A stretch of DNA of 41,458 nt from an uncultured Prevotella sp. (GCA_927910885.1 CAKMOD010000096.1:1-41458), one strand, 5' to 3'. Positions 14,837-24,148 are shown, counted from the stretch's first letter. Numbers and translations: made by a program. The notes: generated from the letters alone by a model not told the origin.

Positions 14837-16566
14837 AAGTGGTGAAAGGTGCCGAGTGTATTCGCTATGGCTTCGGTGCAATGGGTGGTGTGGTACTCTT
14901 GAATGATGCGCCCCTACCCTACGAAAACAAGAAGATTAAGGTGAATGGAAACGTCAACATGGGTTACGATACCAATGCGCGTGGCTTCAGTGGATCGGGT
15001 ACTATCGAGACGGGTTATAAGCAGTTTGGTTTGCGCCTACATGGAATGTACACCAAAGGAGGCGACTATCATACAGCCGACTACGTACTGAATAACACAG
15101 GATATAACACCATCAGCTTCTCAGCCTTAGCTGGTTGGCAAGGAAAGAAGCTCACGGCAACCCTCTTCTCAAGTATCTACTATCAGAGAAGTGGAATCTA
15201 TTACGCCAGTAAGATATCCGACCTATCACAGTTGATCAAGCGATTTGAATACGGACGTCCTGATCCAGAGACCGTTAAACCCTTCTCATACGAAATCAAA
15301 CCGCCGTTCCAGCAGTCGCAACACGTGACATTAAAAGGTGAACTGAAATGGGAACTTAATCCTAACCATCACCTAAATTTCACGCTATCCTTCCAAGAGA
15401 ATCTCCGTCAAGAGTTCGAAAACCGAAAGAAGACACAATGGAGTTGGATTCCAATGCAGGACTTGATGCTGAAGACCTATAAGTTCGACGCACTTTGGCA
15501 AGCGAAATGGAAACTATGGAAGATGACGACTGACGCTGGTCTTTCTAATACCTATCAAACGAACTTCAACTATCCGGGTACTAAACAGCCAGCTTTCGTT
15601 CCTAACTTTGCAGCCCTGTCGATGGGTGGATATTTCCTTCATAAGGCAGAGTTTGGTAAGTTGCAGTGTGCACTCGGTATGCGTTACGACTTCCGTGTGC
15701 TGTCGGTCAATGGCTATAGCAGCCTCAGCAACTACACCTACTACGACGACTTCAAACTTTATAGTAACTTCACGATGAGTCTTGCCACCCACTATCAGTT
15801 TAGTGATAAGTGGGATGCACGTGCGAATATTGGTTGGTCATGGCGTCCACCAGATATCAACGAGCTCTATGCCATTGGCTTACAGGACGGTTCCTATTGG
15901 GTAGTAGGCAACAAGAATCTTGCCAGTGAGCGTGGTTATAAACTTGTGTTAGGAACGAAGTATAGGAACACATGGTTCTCAATAGAGCCAAGTTTCTTCT
16001 TCCAGCGTATCAATAGCTATATCTACGACCACATCGGAACAGGTAAGGACCGATTCCATAACCATCCAAGTGGTAAGTATCCGAAGTTTATCTACGACCA
16101 AGACGATGTGAAACTCTATGGTGGTGATATCGAGGCAACCGTGAAGCCGCTGCAAGGACTGACCTTTGTCGGCAAGGGAGAATGGATGTTTGCACGCAAC
16201 CTGACCCATAACGACTGGCTACCTTTCATGCCATCAGACCGTTACGGACTATCAGCTACCTACGACCTACCGCTCACGAAGAATCATAAATATCATTCAT
16301 CATTATCGCTCTCAGGTATCTATGTGACCAAGCAGACCCGCTTCGATCCCGATAAAGACCTTGTTCCCGACTCGCCACCAGCCTATTTCCTACTGAATGG
16401 TACGGCTGAGTTCCGCATCGGACTGCCACAGAATAGAGAGTTGAAGTTTATGATTGTCGGTGATAACATCCTCAACGCACTCTATAAGGAATACACCGAC
16501 CGCTTCAGATACTACGCCCATGAGCGCGGATCAAACTTCTCTTTACGCACATTGTTTAAGTTCTAA
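14830..16566 (+). pseudogene. TonB-dependent receptor, C-terminal part (frameshifted)
   Basis: Remainder of the same receptor: the end of the plug (VEVVKGAECIRYGFGAMGGVVLLNDAPLPY) and the whole barrel to the terminal SLRTLFKF, which ends in the aromatic residue expected for an outer-membrane barrel. The ATG at 14830 is internal to the plug, so this part is unlikely to be a functional protein alone; a single added base restores one receptor of about 807 residues. The barrel has a large GIYYASKISDLSQLIKRFEYGRP loop region. It is followed 16 bases later by a lipoprotein gene, so this is one operon. Confidence 0.87.
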
Positions 16567-16582
16567 TTAGCTGAAAAAGAAT

Positions 16583-18040
16583 ATGAAACTATATAAAGAC
16601 ATACGCCTCATACTTGCCACGGCAGCAGTGGGACTTCTCTTCGGAAGTTGCTCTAACGACCAAGTAGACGATTTCTTCAAAAAGATTATACAAGCCCCTC
16701 CTTCCTCTATTGAGCGAGATGTGAAGGGACATGAGCAGATTTATGCCGTTCATGCCATCTTGAGAATGGGCTATAAGGGGGGAATGATTGGTGTTGGACC
16801 AGACGGAAACGACTCTATTCGAGCGTATAACACCTATCATCTTGTCAGTGGTTCGACCTCTATCCCTGTCATGCAGGAGATTGATATCGCTAAGGATGAC
16901 GACGGACAGATGACAATTACGACCGAACGCGACTGCTTTGATGTGATTGCTTCAGACGATATCTACTATGGATTGGAGCTGAAATACTACGATCAAAACG
17001 GTATGCTCATCAATCATCAGTTCTCTGGTTATCCCTTCATGAAGGACAAGGACGGGTATAACGTTCCTGATGAAGACAATGCAACACTGCTTGTTCACCA
17101 ACACTTCTTCGGTATTGGTAACGCTTCATTAAACAAAGCGGTGGCAGATAGTAGCTCTGCAGGGCGTGGACAGGAGGTGCGTGGATTGCAAATGGCATAC
17201 CCACGATCGTTGGCTTCACTACCTACTTATTATGACCGATACACCTTCAAGGAGAAAGGTGGAGCACTGGAAGCTGCCACAAAGTTCTCAACTTCTAACA
17301 TCTATGTGCCTGATGGCTACACGTTGGGGCAGAATTTAGTGCCGTTTGATAGTGAGTTGGCATGGAAGTCGATTGAGGTATCGGGAAAACCAGAGGCTTT
17401 GCAGCCTTATAACTTCGGTGGAAAGACCTATCACCTCTACAAAACTATTGATCCAATGGAGCTAAATAAGATTACACCAGAGGTCTTTACATACGAGTAT
17501 CGTGACACGGATCCAGTGGAAGAAGAACTCGGAAAACTTTTTACAGAAGCTTATAACGATGACTTCACCGACCCAGATACTGAGTCGCCACGCCAGCGTT
17601 ATGGTCATACTGTGGGTTTACTGCGTCAGAAACGCAGCTTAGACTTCGGCTCAGACATGGACCGCTTGGGCTTTAAGGGTATCATGCAGTTCCACAAATC
17701 AGACATTGCTTTCCAGCTACAAGTGCGCATTTGCCATATTCTTAACAAAGGACAGCAGCACGTGGGAGAGTCGGAAAAGCCTGCAAAGTATTGCAATACG
17801 AACAATAGTGAGAATAGCTTCCTATGGGATTTCAACCAGTTACAACCCGGTTGGGATAGCTTTGATATCGACTATCCGCTGTCTGTTCGTGTGATAGCCA
17901 ATACCAAGGACGGTGAAGACAAGTGTTTTGAGGATGTTAAGCGATTCTATCCTGCTGCCAACAAGGCACAGCTCTGGCGTATGCTGACACAGCCACAAGA
18001 CTTCTTCACACAGTACAGACATAACGTAGTATTGATGTAA
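16583..18040 (+). CDS. Surface lipoprotein of unknown family (paralogue 1)
   Basis: 485-residue predicted lipoprotein: signal peptide and lipobox (LLFGSC) with Cys23. I do not recognise a named domain. It shares an architecture with the next gene: a central LELKYYDQNGMLINHQF-type strand, a TPEVFTYEYRDTDP motif (next gene TPKIFEYTYRDTW), DRLGFKGIMQF (next gene DRVGLKGHFNF) and a late YPLSVRVIANTKDGED (next gene YLSVRVMKCPKGKKA). INHQF and LVHQHFF give several His residues in a beta-rich setting. It lies directly downstream of a TonB-dependent receptor, so it probably captures or hands over the receptor's ligand at the cell surface. That function is inferred from position. Confidence 0.8.
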   Translation: MKLYKDIRLILATAAVGLLFGSCSNDQVDDFFKKIIQAPPSSIERDVKGHEQIYAVHAILRMGYKGGMIGVGPDGNDSIRAYNTYHLVSGSTSIPVMQEIDIAKDDDGQMTITTERDCFDVIASDDIYYGLELKYYDQNGMLINHQFSGYPFMKDKDGYNVPDEDNATLLVHQHFFGIGNASLNKAVADSSSAGRGQEVRGLQMAYPRSLASLPTYYDRYTFKEKGGALEAATKFSTSNIYVPDGYTLGQNLVPFDSELAWKSIEVSGKPEALQPYNFGGKTYHLYKTIDPMELNKITPEVFTYEYRDTDPVEEELGKLFTEAYNDDFTDPDTESPRQRYGHTVGLLRQKRSLDFGSDMDRLGFKGIMQFHKSDIAFQLQVRICHILNKGQQHVGESEKPAKYCNTNNSENSFLWDFNQLQPGWDSFDIDYPLSVRVIANTKDGEDKCFEDVKRFYPAANKAQLWRMLTQPQDFFTQYRHNVVLM

Positions 18041-18055
18041 AAACGAATTGGGAAG

Positions 18056-19462
18056 ATGAATAAGATATTCAAGAACATTCTTTTATTATCATGCGTTGCC
18101 GCAGTTTTCACTTCATGTGACAACTTTGTATTTGGCAATGTACATGTTGATTATAACGAAAATCCCTTAGAAAGCAAGGGATTAGCACGTAGTGGCGCAG
18201 ACCGTTATGTAGATAGTCTGTCGAAAGTTAAGGTCTCTGAGCAGGTGAATAACCCCGACCCAGACGGAGCCTTCAATGGTTGGGCTACCTGCTTAGCTAT
18301 GTTTAAGGAGGGACACTCCCACGGTGACGGTATGATGCATGGTAACTTCGTCTATCATAACGCCCCTTGGAAGCAGGAGGAGTTTGTCATTATCCGCAAC
18401 AATACGGCAAAATGGCCTACGGTTGAGGTGCAACGCCAGAGTACGGTGACGTTTCTTGAACAGAGCGATGGTAAGACTGGACCCGATTACATCCGTATCA
18501 TCGGTGGAAAACTGAAACGTTGGGGACTCTGTCTCTACTTCTTCGATAAGGAGGGAAAGCTGATGAACGACAATATTCTCGACCACTCTGATGAGTATCA
18601 GATATTCTTCACGGTGAGCGAGGTCGACGATAAGGGTAACCCTTACGAAGTAATGGACTGCCGTGGTACGTGGAAACCAAAGAAGAACAAGTTTGGTGAC
18701 TGGAAGAAGGGCGGTACAGTCGACACGACACCAGTTCCTTCTCCACTCTTTGCGAATAAGACGACGTGGAAGGAACGTGCCGAATTGACCCCAAAGATAT
18801 TTGAATATACCTATCGTGATACGTGGATTCATAACGCTATGGCTGACGGAGCGCGTGAGTTGTTCAACCAACGTCTGCTCCCTCCGTTGACCCGTGAGGA
18901 TGCTGACTGGGCTGTTGCACCTTACGACCAAGACCGTGTAGGACTGAAGGGACACTTCAACTTCGATATTGATGCCGATGAAAACGATGAATTACATCAA
19001 GAGTGGCCATTAGAGATTACACGTCGTTTGGACCCTGCAACAGGCGAGGCTGGCCGTTATACACGTCCATCTTACCTCTTACCAAAGTTCTATCTGTCTG
19101 TAAGAGTGATGAAATGCCCGAAAGGAAAGAAGGCATTGATACCGAAGGACGAGTATCTTAACCGCCATTCAACCTATGTCTTCCGTAGTCCGTTCATCTG
19201 TTCAGAGGCTTACAACCCTGACGAGCCAAAGGAGTATGGGGCTGATTCAGAATGGAAGGAGCTTTTCCGCTTTAATATCCCTATCAAAGTGTTCTGCAGT
19301 AGCTTTGATACTGATCCTACAACCATCGACCCGAACGACCCACTCTATTTCTACTTAGGTCACGAAATAGGCTTGTCATCATTAGATGCGTTGGAAGCTT
19401 CGCAGAATGTACAGACCCACGGCATTGGTGGTGGCTCTGGTTTCGGAAACTGGTTCTTGTAA
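18056..19462 (+). CDS. Surface lipoprotein with His-rich patch (paralogue 2)
   Basis: 468-residue predicted lipoprotein paralogous to the preceding gene. Lipobox VFTSC places Cys20 as the lipidated residue. Near residue 85 it carries EGHSHGDGMMHGNFVYH, a dense His/Met cluster typical of metal-binding segments. A Gly-rich end (GIGGGSGFGNWFL) closes the protein. It shares the xTPxxFxYxYRDT, GLKG and LSVRV motifs with paralogue 1 but has a lower His content elsewhere. The 15-base gap to the upstream stop indicates one operon. Zinc or copper binding is a reasonable inference from the patch and the ZnuD-like receptor upstream, but no named family was recognised. Confidence 0.8.
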   Translation: MNKIFKNILLLSCVAAVFTSCDNFVFGNVHVDYNENPLESKGLARSGADRYVDSLSKVKVSEQVNNPDPDGAFNGWATCLAMFKEGHSHGDGMMHGNFVYHNAPWKQEEFVIIRNNTAKWPTVEVQRQSTVTFLEQSDGKTGPDYIRIIGGKLKRWGLCLYFFDKEGKLMNDNILDHSDEYQIFFTVSEVDDKGNPYEVMDCRGTWKPKKNKFGDWKKGGTVDTTPVPSPLFANKTTWKERAELTPKIFEYTYRDTWIHNAMADGARELFNQRLLPPLTREDADWAVAPYDQDRVGLKGHFNFDIDADENDELHQEWPLEITRRLDPATGEAGRYTRPSYLLPKFYLSVRVMKCPKGKKALIPKDEYLNRHSTYVFRSPFICSEAYNPDEPKEYGADSEWKELFRFNIPIKVFCSSFDTDPTTIDPNDPLYFYLGHEIGLSSLDALEASQNVQTHGIGGGSGFGNWFL

Positions 19463-19594
19463 CATGGACAGAGGGAGAGGACAGTGTCGTCGCTAAGGAA
19501 GTATCTATACGTCTGTAACTCACAATCTATTCCTCTCGTGGCAATAGTCCCTCCCACTGCTCACAATGATATAAACATAAATAGAAGAAAACAA

Positions 19595-20674
19595 ATGATG
19601 AAAAAGAAGATAACTGCGTACCTGCTTTTTAGCCTTATGCTTTTAGGGCTAAACAGCTGTACGCGTAATGAAATGCCTGTGAAGCAATCCACTTCTAAGA
19701 CAAAGTTAGACCACTTGATTATCAAGGAAGTGTTCTATGTTGGGCATTATTGGTATCGTGATGTACGTGCTTGGGGTATGAAGAACTTGAACCAGATGTA
19801 CAATGACGACCAGTATATCGCCATCTTTAACCCTACGGACGAGGTGAAATATCTTGACGGATTGGCGTTGTGTGTCAATGCCATTGAACCGAGCAAAGCC
19901 ATCCAGTTCGCACCGAAAGACGATTTTGTTAACCGTTATTATGGTGCATCGGGTATCTCTTATTTCCCCGGTAAGGGCAATGACTACCCTGTTAAGCCGG
20001 GTCAGACTATCATTGTTGCAAAGTATGCCATCGACCACAAGGCTAAATTTGAGGCTGAGTTAGAGGGCGAGGACCTGAGTATGTATGGCGGATTGAATGC
20101 CTTTTTAGACCTGAGCAAGGCTGATTTCGAATGGACAAACAGCAACTATGATCCCGGACGGAAGAACAATCCGAACGTTCCTGACATGAATGCAATCCTG
20201 ACATCTACCGATGCCAGCGGCAACATTGGTCCTGCTTACGAGTTCTCTCACATCTCTGAGAGCAACGGTATTGCCTTGATAAAACTGCCATGGACACCAG
20301 AGGAATTCAAGAAGAACTATGCTGAGACAAAGGATAGCAAGGGTTATCTGCATTACATCACCGTGACCAGTAGTGCCTTCGGTGACTTCTATGCCATCGA
20401 AATACCCTTCGAGAGCGTCATCGACTGCATCACCATCTGTCCTCGTCGTATGTTCCAGATGCGTCCAAGCAAGTTAGACAGAGGATATAATGCCGTTACC
20501 GACATCTCTTTCTCTGGCTTAAAGCAAAGCGACTACCCCATTTCTTCTGGCCTTGCGCTGGTAAGAAAGTGGGATGGTAAGAAATACGTGGATGACAACA
20601 ACACAACCGCCGACTTTGAAGTAAAAGTCGCATCACTATCAAGAAAGGATGAAAAGGGAAACGCAATAAAGTAA
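19595..20674 (+). CDS. DUF4876-like lipoprotein
   Basis: About 359-residue lipoprotein; lipobox LGLNSC gives the lipidated Cys about residue 22. The body shows IIKEVFYVGHYWYRD, YIAIFNPTDEVKYLDGLALC, KPGQTIIVAKYAIDHKA and LDLSKADFEW, which I associate with the Bacteroidales DUF4876 family; the family name is from memory. The frame is open back to 19484, but only ATG 19595 or 19598 gives a proper signal peptide. It is 132 bases after paralogue 2, in the same direction, and ends the TonB-receptor locus before a terminator. Proteins of this type sit beside TonB receptors and other surface lipoproteins. Confidence 0.78.
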   Translation: MMKKKITAYLLFSLMLLGLNSCTRNEMPVKQSTSKTKLDHLIIKEVFYVGHYWYRDVRAWGMKNLNQMYNDDQYIAIFNPTDEVKYLDGLALCVNAIEPSKAIQFAPKDDFVNRYYGASGISYFPGKGNDYPVKPGQTIIVAKYAIDHKAKFEAELEGEDLSMYGGLNAFLDLSKADFEWTNSNYDPGRKNNPNVPDMNAILTSTDASGNIGPAYEFSHISESNGIALIKLPWTPEEFKKNYAETKDSKGYLHYITVTSSAFGDFYAIEIPFESVIDCITICPRRMFQMRPSKLDRGYNAVTDISFSGLKQSDYPISSGLALVRKWDGKKYVDDNNTTADFEVKVASLSRKDEKGNAIK

Positions 20675-20736
20675 CGATTAAGAAACGGTTGCAAGGTATT
20701 AGAAGCGACTAAAGGTAAAAAGGTGAAAGGGTAATA

Positions 20737-20777
20737 AGGCTGTGTCAAAGTAGGAGTTATCTATTTTGATGCAGCCT
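20737..20777 (+). terminator. Long hairpin terminator, repeated copy 2
   Basis: AGGCTGTGTCAAAGTAGGA at 20737-20755 pairs with 20760-20777, followed by a short T-run; near-identical to 13439-13480 and in the same orientation. It marks the border between the TonB/lipoprotein locus and the restriction genes. Confidence 0.8.
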
Positions 20778-20848
20778 TTTGTATTGTGTATAAGAAGAAC
20801 AAAAGATAAGATAGACAGAGTCGTATATCATATCTAAGACAGCATCAC

Positions 20849-21571
20849 TTACTTAAACCTTACTTGCAGATTTAGCTTAAAGCAAAGTTCATTAGCTTCG
20901 TTCTTATAAAGCTTACCAAATTCGTATCTACTTGATGAAGGTGTTTCTAACTTAGTGTTGCAATAAAGATAATCCTCAAAGAGGTTACGATCGTAGAAGT
21001 GGTAACAGAGCACATCGCCATCCGCTTTCACAACGAGATAACCTCCATTAGCTTGATAGGTTCCATTCCATGGCGTATGAGGAACCATTCCAAGAGCAGC
21101 TGCCACTAAAAAGTTTTTCACTTTATGGGTGTAGAACTGCTGATTGTACGTAGTGTCATAATTTAATGGATTAATAGTAGCAACCTGTTCCGTCACCTCT
21201 TTTAAGTTCTTTGTGTTAGCTTGATTGCTTTCCACAAGAATATTAGCAATGATGTGAGGCAGACTGCTATCAATAAGAACAAAGTTGTTATAGCAGATAG
21301 CATCATCCATCATCTTAAAGCAGAGCGTGCCTCCCAACTCATTTATCTTTTTGACTCTATCTCTGATTTTGCTTGACGTATCAATTGCATTAATCTCATC
21401 TATCTCTGCTTCTGTAAAGGTATGTCCTACTATGGAAAAAGTGAGATTCGTAGAAATATCTTTCCCAAATGATTTAAAGTATTCATTTAGTTCCTTATAA
21501 TCATAGATAATCTTTTCTTCCACATTGCTTTTAAGTATCCCAATTCCTTTTATCGTCTTCATATTGCTCAC
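20849..21571 (-). CDS. HpaII-family restriction endonuclease, N-terminally shortened
   Basis: 240-residue protein whose C-terminal two thirds matches the HpaII (CCGG-cutting) endonuclease family: INELGGTLCFKMMDDAI, VKNFLVAAALGMVPHTPWNGT, GGYLVVKADGDVLCYHFYDRN, LFEDYLYCNTKLETPSSSRYEFG and a final FKLNLQVRFK. The family is normally about 350 residues, so roughly 100 residues are missing at the N-terminus. From memory the missing part includes the conserved GFSIKS-like strand thought to carry catalytic residues; nothing like it is seen here or in the 50 bases before it. The start is GTG 21571 or ATG 21562. It follows the HaeII-like gene by 50 bp. It is probably inactive or a remnant; a cognate CCGG methylase is not in the window. 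Confidence 0.75.
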   Translation of the reverse strand: MSNMKTIKGIGILKSNVEEKIIYDYKELNEYFKSFGKDISTNLTFSIVGHTFTEAEIDEINAIDTSSKIRDRVKKINELGGTLCFKMMDDAICYNNFVLIDSSLPHIIANILVESNQANTKNLKEVTEQVATINPLNYDTTYNQQFYTHKVKNFLVAAALGMVPHTPWNGTYQANGGYLVVKADGDVLCYHFYDRNLFEDYLYCNTKLETPSSSRYEFGKLYKNEANELCFKLNLQVRFK

Positions 21572-21621
21572 TTAACAAATTACAGAACTTCTAATATAAA
21601 AATACTCTGCAAAATAAACAC

Positions 21622-22683
21622 TTACTTCCAAAAGTCATTTGATACTTTTTCATAGTTTCTTTGACTCAACTCATCAGGTAAAGCATCAAGAGAAGGAAAC
21701 TCTAGCAAAATCTCTTCTGACAATGTATTAAGCAACTTACTTGCTAATAAAGCAGAGTAAGTTCCAGTTAGAGCTTTCTCATACCATTTTACCAGTTCCT
21801 TTTCTGTAACTATATTTTGTATTTTACTTTTCCATCCTATTTGATTAAGGAGAGATATTATGATACGTTCTTCTGCTTCTCTACATACTATTACTATCCT
21901 ATCACTGGAAACACCAGAAACTATATCTTCTGCTAAATCTTCGTTCAAAGAAAGATGCTTTATCTGAATAGCTGGTCCCCAGTTAGAATACATATCCAGT
22001 CCTCTGTCAGCAGCATTGGTTACACCAACCCTATAAACTTTGGCATCTTGCATATAACTAGTATTATTTGCATCTAAGCACATTATTTTAGTTGAGAAAT
22101 CCTCAAATTCCTTTAGTAAAGGCAACGCTGTATCTGCCACGGAAATCTCTACTTTAAGCTTCATTGCATCTACTAACGTAGAAAAAAGAGAATAAACGAT
22201 TATCTCATATACTTTATCTATACTTCTCCTTAAGCCAGGCTCAGTCCAAAATAAATTTATAAATTCTTCTACCTTAAAGGAATCTATTGTGGCAACCATA
22301 CAATATTCTAGAGCACTAGATAATTGACGATGTTTCTTTTTAAAATTCTCATAGATATATGCCTCTACAGCCCCATCATATTTTACATTTTCAAAACCTA
22401 ATGTTACTAATATCTCTGGTGGTATAGCATTATCATCAAACAAGTTATCCTGAAACCTTGCACTACTTGTACAACGGCTTCCCAGCAATGACAGAGACAT
22501 AGTGTCTCTCCACTTCTTACTTCTTGTTCTGTAATCTTCTAACTTTGACAAGTCAATATCGTTATCAACTCGATGATGATATAGGATCTCTGCTATTTGT
22601 ATAGGTTTATAGCAGTGTACTCTGGATTTCTTTATCAGCGTGTCTAAGGCAGACTTTGCTTCTTCTCTTGTTTTCATTGTCAT
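21622..22683 (-). CDS. HaeII-family restriction endonuclease
   Basis: 353-residue endonuclease of the HaeII family (recognition RGCGCY in the prototype), full length. Conserved blocks include AKSALDTLIKKSRVHCYKPIQIAEILYH, KFQDNLFDDNAIPPEILVTLG-like sequence, EPGLRRSIDKVYEIIVYSLF, KVYRVGVTNAADRGLDMYSNWGPAIQIKHLSL and IGWKSKIQNIVTEKELVKWYEKAL. Its start overlaps the end of the methyltransferase gene by 77 bases (22607-22683), so translation is coupled and the enzyme would follow the protective methylase. Specificity RGCGCY is inferred from the family. Confidence 0.92.
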   Translation of the reverse strand: MTMKTREEAKSALDTLIKKSRVHCYKPIQIAEILYHHRVDNDIDLSKLEDYRTRSKKWRDTMSLSLLGSRCTSSARFQDNLFDDNAIPPEILVTLGFENVKYDGAVEAYIYENFKKKHRQLSSALEYCMVATIDSFKVEEFINLFWTEPGLRRSIDKVYEIIVYSLFSTLVDAMKLKVEISVADTALPLLKEFEDFSTKIMCLDANNTSYMQDAKVYRVGVTNAADRGLDMYSNWGPAIQIKHLSLNEDLAEDIVSGVSSDRIVIVCREAEERIIISLLNQIGWKSKIQNIVTEKELVKWYEKALTGTYSALLASKLLNTLSEEILLEFPSLDALPDELSQRNYEKVSNDFWK

Positions 22684-23926
22684 ATTGATTTAGTGCTTTT
22701 ATCATTTGTTTAGCAACAGCTTTAATAACAGGTACTGCTACAGAATTTCCGCATTGCTTCTTTATCTTAGAATAAGGCAACACAATCCTATAAGTATCAG
22801 GAAAACCTTGCAGTCTTAACATCTCTCTTTCCGTAGGTCTACGCTCATCATTTATCAAAATATAGTTGGCAGAAGCTCCAGCTCTCAGACATGAAGAGTA
22901 TGGGTGTGGCGTTATACTGCCAGCCATGTTTTCGTGAGAAATATAGGGTTTCGGATAATTCTTATCTTTTAATCTCTTTAATCTTGATTCTCTGATTTTA
23001 GGTTTGACATAATACTTTGAAGCAACATCTTGTTCCAAGATATCAGACAGAGTCATGTGATTTATCTCTTTCTTTGGAAAGCTAAATGAGACTTTGTCTA
23101 AAAACCCCACAATAATAATTCTTTCTCGTTTTTGTATGCAGCCGTAATCTAAGGCATTTAACACTTTAGCATATACGGTGTAACCTAATGCTTCCAAATG
23201 AGACATGATAACCTTAAAGGTTTTTCCCTTATCGTGGGCAACTAAGTTCCTTACATTCTCGAGCATAAAGGCTCTTGGCTTTTTCGCCTTTAATATTCTT
23301 TCAATCTCAAAGAACAAAGTACCTCTTGTTTCATCCTTAAAACCTTCTTTTTTACCTATAATGGAGAAAGTTTGACAAGGGAAACCCGCTAATAAAACAT
23401 CAAAGTCAGGAATTTTGTCTGCATCTATTTTTGTTATATCCCCAAATGGGTAATCTCCAAAATTAGCTTTATAAGTAGTGCAAGCATCTTTATCAAATTC
23501 TGATGAAAAAACACATTTCCCACCAACTGCTTCAAATCCTAATCTTATTCCACCAATACCTGCAAATAAGTCTATAAAAGTAAATTTTGGTTCTGCAGGA
23601 GTGGGGAAAGGGACTTGAAAGAATTCATCAAACAGATTGTATTGTAATGGTTGTTCTGCTACAGCCCATACTTCCTCATCTGTTAATGTATTATCGTAGT
23701 TTTTTCTCTCTCGTGCTTTCTTATATTCTAAATAACTACGAATAGCCAAGATAATTTCTTCTTTTCTTTCCTTGGTTTCTTCGTTTCCTGCATTATGTAG
23801 ATAATGGCTAAGAACAGCCATCTGATTTTCATAAGATGTCTCCCCGTAAATCTTTACCCCATCTTCTGTTATTTCTTCAGGGAAAGCTTTCAAAGTTAAA
23901 TCTTGTTTTGCCGTTTTTACTGCCAT
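22607..23926 (-). CDS. DNA (cytosine-5)-methyltransferase, HaeII-type system
   Basis: 439-residue m5C methyltransferase that protects the site cut by its partner. Motif I FAGIGG (121-126), catalytic Cys184 in GFPCQTFS (motif IV), ENV at 223-225 (motif VI), QKRERIIIVGF (motif VIII) and RPTEREMLRLQGFP (motif IX) followed by QCGNSVAVPV (motif X) are all present. The target-recognition region lies about 290-345. An N-terminal extension of about 115 residues, with charged helices, precedes motif I and makes it longer than most of its family. The -7 box TATCTTTG at 23949-23956 (minus strand) would start a transcript with a leader of about 18 bases. Its bases are AT-richer than neighbouring operons, fitting acquisition by transfer. 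Confidence 0.95.
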   Translation of the reverse strand: MAVKTAKQDLTLKAFPEEITEDGVKIYGETSYENQMAVLSHYLHNAGNEETKERKEEIILAIRSYLEYKKARERKNYDNTLTDEEVWAVAEQPLQYNLFDEFFQVPFPTPAEPKFTFIDLFAGIGGIRLGFEAVGGKCVFSSEFDKDACTTYKANFGDYPFGDITKIDADKIPDFDVLLAGFPCQTFSIIGKKEGFKDETRGTLFFEIERILKAKKPRAFMLENVRNLVAHDKGKTFKVIMSHLEALGYTVYAKVLNALDYGCIQKRERIIIVGFLDKVSFSFPKKEINHMTLSDILEQDVASKYYVKPKIRESRLKRLKDKNYPKPYISHENMAGSITPHPYSSCLRAGASANYILINDERRPTEREMLRLQGFPDTYRIVLPYSKIKKQCGNSVAVPVIKAVAKQMIKALNQYDNENKRRSKVCLRHADKEIQSTLL

Positions 23927-23948
23927 CTTATTTTGGATTATTTCATTG

Positions 23949-23956
23949 CAAAGATA
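23949..23956 (-). promoter_or_regulatory. -7 box of the restriction-modification operon
   Basis: TATCTTTG on the minus strand, 22 bases before the methyltransferase start. Confidence 0.6.
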
Positions 23957-24148
23957 ACATTTTTTTTAAGAAAAGCTGGTATCATCACCTTATTATCCTT
24001 ATTCAAACATCAAAGTCAGCAAAGGTCTTCTGTTTATCTCCCGACTTTTAGGTTTGAATGATTTGATGTGAGCAAAGAAGAGTTTTGTTGCTATGCTGTT
24101 TCTATAAAAGAGTAGAACTTTGTAAATAAAATTCAAAGGCAGGAAATT

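Noticed and set aside
18293..18955. Minus-strand open frame of 220 codons
   Set aside because: It is antisense to the lipoprotein paralogue 2 and shows no domain or start signal.
20849..23926. Phage or transposon around the restriction genes
   Set aside because: No integrase, transposase or structural phage gene was found; only repeats and terminators border it.
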